A stretch of DNA of 7,663 nucleotides from contig JAKAGX010000029.1 of the NCBI GenBank assembly GCA_021825465.1, positions 1 through 7,663 of the forward strand, written 5' to 3'. Positions 1-6,026 of this stretch are shown in pieces (position 1 is the stretch's first letter; every line of letters starts with the position of its first letter). This DNA is from a bacterium. Its GTDB lineage: Bacteria; Patescibacteriota; Minisyncoccia; UBA6257; GWB1-50-10. The translations under genes were made by a program, and so were the position numbers. The notes below the pieces were generated by a model. That model was not told the origin of the DNA. It did no database searches and worked only from the letters and a program-made list of their open reading frames with translations.

Positions 1-368
1 ACGACTTAAGCAATGCCGTCGTGTCGGCTCCGCTTCCGACGGGCGTTACCTGGACTGGTTTTGCGACGACGACGGTCGCATCGTCTTCGATTTCATACGA
101 CACGTCGACCGAAAGCATGGTGTGGAACATCGGGAATATCTTTGCCGGAAGCGGGTTCCTCGGCGGTCCGGCAGAAGCCGTGTTTCAAGTTTCGGCGACG
201 CCGAGCTCAGATTTTATCGGTTCGTATGAGGGTCTTCTAGGCGCGAGCAATCTTCAGGCAACAGATAACTTTACGGGCGCGACCGTGAACATCTCCGCGG
301 GGCCGGTGACGACGGCTTTGCCGGACGACTCGAGCGTTGCGCCGGGTTCCGGCGTCGTTACTCAGTAG
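1..368 (+). CDS. C-terminal part of an exported DUF11-like surface protein (5' end outside window)
   Basis: The reading frame is open from the left edge (first full codon at 3) to TAG at 366-368, so about 121 residues of a longer protein are visible. The residues are rich in Ser, Thr, Gly, Ala and Val with no cysteine, as in extracellular beta-sandwich repeats. The pattern of a 'LPTGVTWTG' strand, then 'SMVWNIGNIFAGSGF', then 'AVFQVSATPS' and 'LQATDNFTGATVN' resembles the last DUF11-like (cell-surface Ig-like) repeat of large CPR proteins, which often end in a short 'TTxLPxD...V..G...VV' tail as here ('TTALPDDSSVAPGSGVVTQ'). That family resemblance is from memory. There is no LPXTG signal or terminal transmembrane helix, so how the protein is held at the surface is unknown. 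A start at GTG 21 is formally possible but would begin in mid-domain, so I treat the gene as truncated by the window edge. The exact function is unknown; structural or adhesive is likely. Confidence 0.8.
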   Translation, partial: DLSNAVVSAPLPTGVTWTGFATTTVASSSISYDTSTESMVWNIGNIFAGSGFLGGPAEAVFQVSATPSSDFIGSYEGLLGASNLQATDNFTGATVNISAGPVTTALPDDSSVAPGSGVVTQ

Positions 369-393
369 GACTTTCTTCATTCTTCTCCTCGGT

Positions 394-423
394 TTGGCAA
401 GAGAATAGTTTTTCATTTACAAT
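394..423 (+). promoter_or_regulatory. Promoter of glyQS, apparently leaderless
   Basis: A -35 box TTGGCA (394-399, 5 of 6 to TTGACA) is followed by an 18-nt spacer and a -10 box TACAAT (418-423, 5 of 6 to TATAAT). Only 7 nt separate the -10 box from the ATG at 431, so a normal start site would fall on or within a base or two of the start codon, leaving no room for a ribosome-binding site. The same geometry recurs upstream of the M16 peptidase gene. Sigma-70-type recognition is assumed. Confidence 0.6.
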
Positions 424-430
424 TGAGTAC

Positions 431-1735
431 ATGGACATTTGGGAAAAAGTGGCGAGTTTGGCCAAGCGCCGCGGGTTCATTTTTCCCGGGAGCGAGATCT
501 ACGGCGGCCTCGCGGGCACGTGGGATTACGGCCCCCTCGGAGCGGAACTGAAGCGCAATATCAAGAACGAATTTTGGAGATCGATGGTCCAGGAACGAAG
601 CGATGTCGTTGGCCTCGATGCCGCGATCATCATGAACCCGAAGGTGTGGGAAGCCTCGGGGCATTTGACGTCCTTTTCCGATCCGCTCGTCGAGTGCAAA
701 AAATGCCATCACCGGTTCAGAGCCGATCAGTTGACGGAGAAAAAATGCCCGGATTGCGGCGGCGAGCTCACGGAACCGAAGCAGTTCAACCTGATGGTTG
801 AAACGTACCTCGGCGTCATCGAGGGCGAAAAACAAAAGACATACTTGCGGGGCGAGATCACGCAGGGCGTCCACGTGAATTTCAAAAATGTTTTGAGCTC
901 GACGCGCGTGAAGATCCCGTTCGGCGTCGCGCAGATCGGCAAGGCCTTCCGGAACGAGATCACGCCCGGCGGCTTCACGTTCCGCTCGCGCGAATTCGAA
1001 CAAATGGAACTTCAATATTACGTCCGCCCCGATCTCAAGCAGTCGATGGAGACGTTCGAGTACTGGAAGAAAGAGCGGATGGGTTGGTATGTTTCACTCG
1101 GCATGAAGAAGGAGAATTTGCGGTTCAAGGAGCACGCAAAGGACGAGCTTGCGCACTATGCGAAGGCGGCATTCGATATTGAGTACAACGCGGAGGGCGA
1201 GTGGAAAGAGATGGAAGGCATCCATCACCGCGGCGATTGGGACGTGAGAAGGCACCAGGAGTTTTCGGGCGAAGATATGTCGTACTTTGACGAAGAAACG
1301 AAAGAAAAATTCCTGCCATACATCATCGAAACATCCGGCGGCGTGGATCGGGCGACGCTCTTTTTCCTTATGAACGCGTACGAGGAAGAAAAGGTGAAAG
1401 AGGGCGAAACAAGGACGGTGCTTCATTTGCATCCGCGTCTCGCGCCGTACAAGGCGGCGGTCTTTCCGCTCCTCGCGAATAAGCCCGATCTCGTGAAAAC
1501 CGCGAAGAAGATCTACGACGATTTGAAAAAAGATATGATGGTCGCGTGGGACGACCGGGGGAATATCGGCAAGCGCTACCGCGCGCAGGATGAAGCGGGA
1601 ACGCCCTTCTGCATCACCGTCGATTTCGAGAGCCAAGAGCAGGACGACGTGACCGTCCGCGACCGCGATACCATGCGGCAGGAGCGGGTGAAGATCGGAG
1701 AATTGAAGGCATACCTCAAAGAGCACGTGAGGTGA
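431..1735 (+). CDS. glyQS: Glycine--tRNA ligase, single-chain (alpha2) type
   Basis: Cytoplasmic class II synthetase that charges tRNA-Gly with glycine using ATP. It is of the homodimeric archaeal/eukaryotic-like and Thermus/Bacillus type, not the alpha2beta2 glyQ/glyS type. At 434 residues it is compact for this family (about 460-510 is usual). The motif 1 region runs from 'FWRSMVQERSDVVGLDA' (about residues 48-64) to 'NPKVWEASGHLTSFSDP'. A zinc-knuckle-like insertion carries Cys89, Cys92, Cys106 and Cys109. Motif 2 is 'AFRNEITPGGFTFRSREFEQ', with Phe173-Arg174-Asn175-Glu176. Motif 3 is 'ETSGGVDRATLFF', with Glu300 and Arg307. The HGTP anticodon-binding domain covers about 330-434 ('LAPYKAAVFPLL', 'WDDRGNIGKRYRAQDEAGTP', 'VTVRDRDTM'). 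The usual 'YLRPETAQG' segment reads 'YLRGEITQG' (138-146), keeping the Glu. The start is the first ATG, just after the promoter, and gives a full N-terminus 'MDIWEKVASLAKRRGFIFPG'. There is no Shine-Dalgarno sequence. The gene appears monocistronic. Confidence 0.97.
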   Translation: MDIWEKVASLAKRRGFIFPGSEIYGGLAGTWDYGPLGAELKRNIKNEFWRSMVQERSDVVGLDAAIIMNPKVWEASGHLTSFSDPLVECKKCHHRFRADQLTEKKCPDCGGELTEPKQFNLMVETYLGVIEGEKQKTYLRGEITQGVHVNFKNVLSSTRVKIPFGVAQIGKAFRNEITPGGFTFRSREFEQMELQYYVRPDLKQSMETFEYWKKERMGWYVSLGMKKENLRFKEHAKDELAHYAKAAFDIEYNAEGEWKEMEGIHHRGDWDVRRHQEFSGEDMSYFDEETKEKFLPYIIETSGGVDRATLFFLMNAYEEEKVKEGETRTVLHLHPRLAPYKAAVFPLLANKPDLVKTAKKIYDDLKKDMMVAWDDRGNIGKRYRAQDEAGTPFCITVDFESQEQDDVTVRDRDTMRQERVKIGELKAYLKEHVR

Positions 1736-1793
1736 TCCTTAAGAAAGGTCGGGGGAAGGATAGTAAAAGAGTAAAAACATTAAAAATCAAAAT
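1736..1793 (+). other. A-rich leader between glyQS and the surface-protein gene
   Basis: These 58 nt hold no convincing terminator for glyQS and no Shine-Dalgarno sequence for the gene at 1794. From 1761 on, the stretch is strongly A-rich (for example TAAAAGAGTAAAAACATTAA), unlike the GC-rich surroundings. A weak -10-like TAAAAA (1781-1786) stands 7 nt before the ATG, the spacing seen at the glyQS promoter, but no matching -35 box is visible. A promoter or an A-rich translation-enhancing leader is likely; the exact element is not resolved. Confidence 0.35.
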
Positions 1794-3647
1794 ATGAAAC
1801 ACAACAAATTCATCGTTGCAGTTTTTTCGTTCATCATAATTCTCGGAGTCGTTTTTGTAAGCGGGAAGACGTACGCGAGCGGCCTCACCTCGTCGCAAAT
1901 TCAAGCTATTCTCAGTCTCTTGCAGGCTTTCGGGGCTGATACTAATACGGTCGCGAGGGTCCAAACCGCGTTGAATGGCGGTACGCCAACGCCGGTTACG
2001 CCACCCGCCACTTCTACGGGGCCGATGATTACGTCGGTAGTTCCCAATACAGTGGCGGTTGGTCAAACCTTCACGATCTATGGATCCAATCTCATTGGAT
2101 CAAGTAGTGTTTGGTTTAATTTAGGCGCTCGTTCTTATGCTTACGGTTCTTATCCCAGCGGCACGCTGGGCTACCTCCCCGTTGTGCAGGGGACGACGGG
2201 TGATTCAATCACCGTGACGCTTTTACCAGAGCTATGCAGCTTTATCTCTCCATGTCCGGGTCCAAGTGGTGTTCCGACAAATGGCGGCTTTGATACCCCA
2301 CCGGGTTTGAACCAAGTCGGAGTAACAAATAGCAACGGCAGGAGCAACTCACTCCCTCTAACCGTTATTACCACAACTTCTGCCCCCATCATTACCGGCG
2401 TCTCCGGACCGCAGTCGCTTACCATCAGTCAGCAGGGGACGTGGACGGTAAATGCTTACAGTCCAAATGGGGGAGTCTTGCAATACAGCGCGAACTGGGG
2501 CGACGGGCCGGCCACCTGCCCGAAGGGAGCATACTGCGTCTCGTCCATCTCGCCGCAACAGAGCGCGACCTTCACTCATACCTACAACACCACCGGCACC
2601 TTTTCGCCGGTCTTCACGGTCGTGGATAATACCGGCCGGATCACCAGTGCGAGCTTGTCGGTGAATGTCGGCAACGCGACGACGACCACCCAGCCGACAA
2701 TTACCGGTGTTTCTGGCATGGCGGCTAACCCAGCTCAAATATTTGCCGGAGAAAAGTTTTTCATTCAGGGATCGAATTTTTCTCCTCCGGACACCGTTTA
2801 TGTCTGCGGCACACAAGCTACCGTCACTCAAGATGGAATAAATGGTATTTATGCTATGGCCCCGAATGAACTTAAAGACGCTTGTTATGTTTATGTGGTG
2901 AACGGCAATGGTACCACTAACCAGTTCTATGTGACGGTTGGCAACGCGACGACGACCACCCAGCCATCGATTATTTCGGTCAGTTCGAACTACTCGTCAT
3001 ATGTTGCCGGCACAAACAACGCCACCTTTTCGTGGAGTAGGAGCGGCAATTTTTCGGCTCCGAGTACCTACTATTTCGTCTATCTGAAACAAACAACTGC
3101 GCAGATTCTGGGCGGCAGCGGGCCGAGTTCTTACAGCGCGCTCTATTTCAGGGTTCCGAGTTTGGCCTACCCAACCTTTGCCGTTTCATTGCCTTCAGAC
3201 CAACTCCAAATAGGGGGTGGTTCCATAACTCCCGGTACGTATTATCTGGAGCTCGATTATGCCGACGCAAACGGTAACCCGATAGCTTTCGCTACCAGCA
3301 ACGCGTTCCAAATAACAGCTTCCGCCACATCCAGTACGTCAACCACAAAAACCGTAACAATCAGCCGCCCCACAAAGGATCTGCCATTCGGTTCCTATAC
3401 CTATCCCGTCTGCGCCGGTTCATCGAATCAATATTGCAAAGATAACGGTTATGTCAGCGGTTCGGACGGCCCGGCCTACAGCGGCGGACCATGCGCAGCG
3501 TACGTGAACGGTTCGTGGGGCTTGGATTCTAATACCGAAGTGAGTGCAATCTGCACCGTCGAAAGCAATCAACAATCGCCGACGCCGAATCTCAGTGCTT
3601 CGCTCCTCGATGTGATTCGAGCGTTCGTTCCGAATTTCGGGATGTAG
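1794..3647 (+). CDS. Secreted multidomain surface protein (IPT/TIG, PKD, IPT/TIG, Ig/Fn3-like, four-Cys domain)
   Basis: A 617-residue exported protein of unknown function. Residues 1-28 form a Sec signal peptide: basic 'MKHNK', a hydrophobic core, and likely cleavage after 'TYA' (Ala28). Residues 29-62 are a predicted helical module ('LTSSQIQAILSLLQAFGA') that I recall as common after the signal peptide of CPR surface proteins. A Pro/Thr linker leads to an IPT/TIG-like domain (about 78-195, 'ITSVVPNTVAVGQTFTIYGSNL'). Next come a PKD domain (about 196-292, 'SANWGDG' and 'FTHTYNTTGTFSPVFTVVD'), a second IPT/TIG-like domain (about 302-382, 'PAQIFAGEKFFIQGSNFSPP') and an Ig/Fn3-like region (about 392-510). 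A Ser/Thr linker then leads to a C-terminal domain with Cys540, 548, 567 and 587, and a short tail, 'LLDVIRAFVPNFGM'. Identical linkers flank the second IPT domain. There are ten cysteines, an even number in each domain that has any, consistent with disulfides outside the cytoplasm. No sortase signal or C-terminal membrane helix is seen. Adhesion, S-layer-like or host-contact roles are plausible but unproven. Transcription probably ends at the terminator that follows. Confidence 0.88.
   Translation: MKHNKFIVAVFSFIIILGVVFVSGKTYASGLTSSQIQAILSLLQAFGADTNTVARVQTALNGGTPTPVTPPATSTGPMITSVVPNTVAVGQTFTIYGSNLIGSSSVWFNLGARSYAYGSYPSGTLGYLPVVQGTTGDSITVTLLPELCSFISPCPGPSGVPTNGGFDTPPGLNQVGVTNSNGRSNSLPLTVITTTSAPIITGVSGPQSLTISQQGTWTVNAYSPNGGVLQYSANWGDGPATCPKGAYCVSSISPQQSATFTHTYNTTGTFSPVFTVVDNTGRITSASLSVNVGNATTTTQPTITGVSGMAANPAQIFAGEKFFIQGSNFSPPDTVYVCGTQATVTQDGINGIYAMAPNELKDACYVYVVNGNGTTNQFYVTVGNATTTTQPSIISVSSNYSSYVAGTNNATFSWSRSGNFSAPSTYYFVYLKQTTAQILGGSGPSSYSALYFRVPSLAYPTFAVSLPSDQLQIGGGSITPGTYYLELDYADANGNPIAFATSNAFQITASATSSTSTTKTVTISRPTKDLPFGSYTYPVCAGSSNQYCKDNGYVSGSDGPAYSGGPCAAYVNGSWGLDSNTEVSAICTVESNQQSPTPNLSASLLDVIRAFVPNFGM
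2670..2695 (+). repeat. Linker repeat, copy 1 (before second IPT domain)
   Basis: A 26-nt in-frame direct repeat encoding 'GNATTTTQP' (residues 293-301), with an exact copy at 2940-2965, 270 nt (90 codons) downstream. It marks the junction between the PKD domain and the second IPT domain of the surface protein. The DNA identity, not just protein identity, suggests recent duplication or recombination at domain boundaries. Confidence 0.85.
2940..2965 (+). repeat. Linker repeat, copy 2 (after second IPT domain)
   Basis: Exact 26-nt copy of the linker at 2670-2695, encoding residues 383-391 and joining the second IPT domain to the Ig/Fn3-like region. Together the copies bracket a 90-codon domain cassette. 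Confidence 0.85.
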
Positions 3648-3664
3648 CCGGTTGTACGATGCGG

Positions 3665-3699
3665 AGGAAACGACAAGAGCGCTTGTCGTTTCCTTTTTT
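3665..3699 (+). terminator. Intrinsic terminator of the surface-protein gene
   Basis: GGAAACGACAAG (3666-3677) pairs perfectly with CTTGTCGTTTCC (3682-3693) around the tetraloop AGCG. An extra A3665-T3694 pair can extend the stem to 13 bp. The hairpin is followed by a six-T run (3694-3699). It lies 17 nt after the stop codon at 3645-3647 and before the M16 gene. The opposite strand has no T-run after the stem, so it should work only in the plus direction. Its 3' arm also contains the -35 box of the next promoter. Confidence 0.9.
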
Positions 3700-3712
3700 G
3701 AGCGGTTATAAT
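3683..3712 (+). promoter_or_regulatory. Promoter of the M16 peptidase / AI-2E / metG operon, apparently leaderless
   Basis: A perfect -10 box TATAAT (3707-3712) is preceded, after an 18-nt spacer, by TTGTCG (3683-3688, 4 of 6 to TTGACA). Six nt separate the -10 box from the ATG at 3719, so transcription should begin at or next to the start codon. The -35 box and part of the spacer sit inside the terminator hairpin and T-run of the upstream gene. The spacer length and ATG distance closely match the glyQS promoter. Confidence 0.75.
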
Positions 3713-3718
3713 GAACAC

Positions 3719-4987
3719 ATGACAAAACCGCAACGATTCAAACTGAAAAACGGCCTCCGGGTGATCCTGGTGCCGGAGTCGCAAAATTTGACGACGACCG
3801 TCATGGTTTCCGTTGAAGCCGGGTCGGAATACGAAACGAAGAACATCAACGGCCTTTCGCATTTCTTAGAGCACATGTGCTTCAAGGGAACGCACAAGCG
3901 CCCTACGGCAATGGATATCGCAGCCGAACTCGACGGGCTCGGCGCGCAGTACAACGCTTTCACGTCGCAGGAATCAACGAGCTACTATGCAAAAGCGAAA
4001 AACGAGAACGCTGCGGAGATCTTGGATGTCGTTGCGGATATGTATTTGGATCCGACGTTCGAGCATCAAGAAATCGAAAAAGAGCGGGGCGTCATCATTC
4101 AAGAGCTCAATATGTATGAAGACACGCCGATGCGGCGGGTCGCAGAGCTCTTTATGAATCTGGTGTATGGCGATCAACCGGCCGGTTGGGATATCGGCGG
4201 AAAGAAAGAGATCATCAAGCGCCTCACGCGCGACGACTTCGTCGATTACCGCGGACGGCATTATTTGCCGCAATCGACGATCGTGACAATCTCCGGCGGG
4301 CATGCAACGCGCGACTTATTGAAGAAGACCGAAGGTTATTTCAAAGAGTTGCCGGCCGGCAAGAAAGGCGCAAAACCGAAAACGAAAGAATCACAAAAGA
4401 GGCCGAAAGAGCTCGTTTCATTCAAAGACGTCGATCAGTCGCACTTGATCGTGGGATTCCGGGCGTTCGACGTGTTCGACAAACGGCGATACCCCCTTCA
4501 AGTCGCCGCCGATATCATGGGCGGGGGAATGAGCTCGCGCTTGTTTCAAAAAGTACGCGAGGAACTGGGTGCGGCGTACTATGTGCGTACCGACGCGGAC
4601 TTATATGTCGATCACGGCCTCCTCGAAATGTCGGCCGGCGTCGAACATGAAAAGATCGATATGGTATTGAAGGCAGCGCTCAAGGAATTCGACCGAATAG
4701 CGAAAGAGCCGGTTGGGGTTCAAGAATTGAAGCGCGCCAAAGAGCACCTCATCGGGAATTTATTCATGGCGCTCGAGGGATCCGATGAGCTGGCATCTTT
4801 TTATGCGGCGCAAGAGATCTTCGGTTTGAAGCTTTCGACCCCCCAGGAAGTTGCGAAAAGCATCAATGCCGTGACGGCGGACCAGATCCGGAGCGTCATG
4901 GGGCAGATCATCCGGAACGATCGGTTGAACCTGGCCGTTATCGGCCCCTTCAAGAAACGAAGCTTTCTTGATATATTGAAGGTGTGA
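3719..4987 (+). CDS. M16 family zinc metallopeptidase (insulinase/processing-peptidase type)
   Basis: A 422-residue single-unit member of the M16B-like family (mitochondrial processing peptidase beta, PqqL, YmxG-like), zinc endopeptidases that cut short or unfolded peptides in a closed chamber. The inverted zinc motif HFLEH is at 48-52 (His48, Glu51, His52). The third ligand Glu129, in 'ERGVIIQELNMYED', lies exactly 76 residues beyond His52, as in HxxEH(x)76E, so the catalytic half is intact. The C-terminal half (about 220-422) carries 'GGGMSSRLFQKVREELGAAYYV', the typical M16 substrate-binding repeat. There is no signal peptide, so it is probably cytoplasmic. I chose ATG 3719 because it starts the family-typical 'MTKPQRFKLKNGLRVILVPE' and sits 6 nt after the TATAAT box; an in-frame ATG at 3659 would place coding sequence through the terminator and promoter. 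It is the first gene of the operon, and its TGA overlaps the next gene's GTG. The natural substrate is unknown. Confidence 0.95.
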   Translation: MTKPQRFKLKNGLRVILVPESQNLTTTVMVSVEAGSEYETKNINGLSHFLEHMCFKGTHKRPTAMDIAAELDGLGAQYNAFTSQESTSYYAKAKNENAAEILDVVADMYLDPTFEHQEIEKERGVIIQELNMYEDTPMRRVAELFMNLVYGDQPAGWDIGGKKEIIKRLTRDDFVDYRGRHYLPQSTIVTISGGHATRDLLKKTEGYFKELPAGKKGAKPKTKESQKRPKELVSFKDVDQSHLIVGFRAFDVFDKRRYPLQVAADIMGGGMSSRLFQKVREELGAAYYVRTDADLYVDHGLLEMSAGVEHEKIDMVLKAALKEFDRIAKEPVGVQELKRAKEHLIGNLFMALEGSDELASFYAAQEIFGLKLSTPQEVAKSINAVTADQIRSVMGQIIRNDRLNLAVIGPFKKRSFLDILKV

Positions 4988-6015
4988 GCCAATCATCTCA
5001 AAAGTTGGAAGTAGGGTGGACGGCGCTGTGGCGCATCTTCATATTCATCGGATTCGCCCTCCTTTTGTATTTTGCGCGGGACGCTTTCGCGGTGCTTTTG
5101 GTCGGCGTCGTCTTGTCTCTCGGCGTTGAACCGGTCGTCGGATTTTTGAGCGAGAAATTGAAATTCGGGAGGATCCTTGCGACGATCACCGTTTTTGTCC
5201 TTTCGGTCGCGGTCGTCGGACTTTTCTTATATCTCGTCATCCCCGTCCTTATAGTCGAATTTTCCGGTTTCGTCGGCCGGCTGAACGAGATCATTCCGAC
5301 GCTGCCGGGCATCAAGTTCGTACTTCCTTCCATTCAAAGTGCCCAATCGGGCCTGGATCAAATTTCGACGTTCCTTTCCACCATCAACTTTTCGATCACG
5401 GCGACGTTTTGGTCCCTTATCACAGACATCGTTCTCGTCTTCTCGGCCGTCATCGTAACGCTCTATCTTTCGGTGGAGCGCCATGGGGCAGAACGGATGC
5501 TCGAGGTCATCTTGCCCGATTCCTACGAACGGTCGGTCATGACCGTCTTCAAAAATTACGAACGGAAAATGCGCCGGTGGTTTGCGACGCAGCTCGCACT
5601 TTCTCTTTTCGTCGGCATGGCGGTTTTCGTCGGGATGTTCTTGATCGGCGTCAAGTACCCGATCCTTCTCGGCGTCATCGCTGGGATCCTCGAGATCGTT
5701 CCCGTCATCGGACCGATCGTCACGGGGCTCATCGCCTTCGTCGTTGCGGCCTCGTATTCCGTGAGCCTCGCGATCTACGCGGTCATTTTCTTCATCGTCA
5801 TTCAGCAGGTTGAAAACCACGTTTTGATACCGATCTTCGTCGGAAAGAGCATGCGGGTGCACCCGGTGATCGTTCTTGTTTCGGTCCTTGCGGGAGGCGA
5901 GATCTCCGGATTTACCGGCATCATCCTTTCCGTTCCGGTGGCGGTCCTTGTTCAGGAGATTTTCGACTACCTGGCGGAGAAGAAATCGAAACGCCTGGAG
6001 CTCGATTTTGAGTAG
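4984..6015 (+). CDS. AI-2E family membrane transporter
   Basis: A 343-residue polytopic inner-membrane protein of the AI-2E (UPF0118/YdiK/PerM/TqsA) family. Members have been linked to quorum-signal export or sodium/proton antiport, so the substrate here is open. Two membrane segments lie at about 17-50 ('WRIFIFIGFALLLYFARD') and a third at about 66-92. A mostly soluble loop follows (about 93-138), then segments near 140-163, 199-222, 226-262, 264-285 and 292-330. Family hallmarks are 'GVIAGILEIVPVIGPIVTG' (Glu237 to Pro244) and 'QQVENHVLIPIFVGKSMRVH' (from Gln274), then 'LAGGEISGFTGIILSVPVAV'. The GTG start forms a GTGA overlap with the peptidase stop, implying translational coupling. GAAGG is only 1 nt before the start, too close for a normal ribosome-binding site. 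Length is normal for the family. Confidence 0.93.
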   Translation: MSQSSQKLEVGWTALWRIFIFIGFALLLYFARDAFAVLLVGVVLSLGVEPVVGFLSEKLKFGRILATITVFVLSVAVVGLFLYLVIPVLIVEFSGFVGRLNEIIPTLPGIKFVLPSIQSAQSGLDQISTFLSTINFSITATFWSLITDIVLVFSAVIVTLYLSVERHGAERMLEVILPDSYERSVMTVFKNYERKMRRWFATQLALSLFVGMAVFVGMFLIGVKYPILLGVIAGILEIVPVIGPIVTGLIAFVVAASYSVSLAIYAVIFFIVIQQVENHVLIPIFVGKSMRVHPVIVLVSVLAGGEISGFTGIILSVPVAVLVQEIFDYLAEKKSKRLELDFE

Positions 6016-6026
6016 ATTCGAAGAGG

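Noticed and set aside
379..413. Possible terminator after the first partial gene (TTCTC/GAGAA with T-run 409-413)
   Set aside because: The stem is only 5 bp with a 13-nt loop and lies across the glyQS promoter, so it is too weak to call.
413..1726. Long minus-strand open frames opposite glyQS (413-1015, 1094-1726)
   Set aside because: They mirror the GC-rich codon structure of an unmistakable synthetase gene; their translations show no recognisable domain.
1735..1761. Possible hairpin ATCCTT/AAGGAT after glyQS
   Set aside because: Six pairs with a 15-nt loop and no T-run; not a credible terminator.
2358..2831. Minus-strand open frame opposite the surface protein
   Set aside because: It coincides with the high-GC PKD stretch, which lowers chance stops; Arg-rich translation with no recognisable family.
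3659..3718. In-frame upstream ATG at 3659 extending the M16 peptidase by 20 residues
   Set aside because: The extension would be translated through a perfect terminator hairpin and the promoter, and it does not match the family N-terminus; ATG 3719 fits both the promoter and the protein family.
5227..5862. 211-codon minus-strand open frame opposite the AI-2E gene
   Set aside because: Its translation is a low-complexity Asp/Arg/Glu-rich shadow of the hydrophobic plus-strand protein; no start signal or domain.
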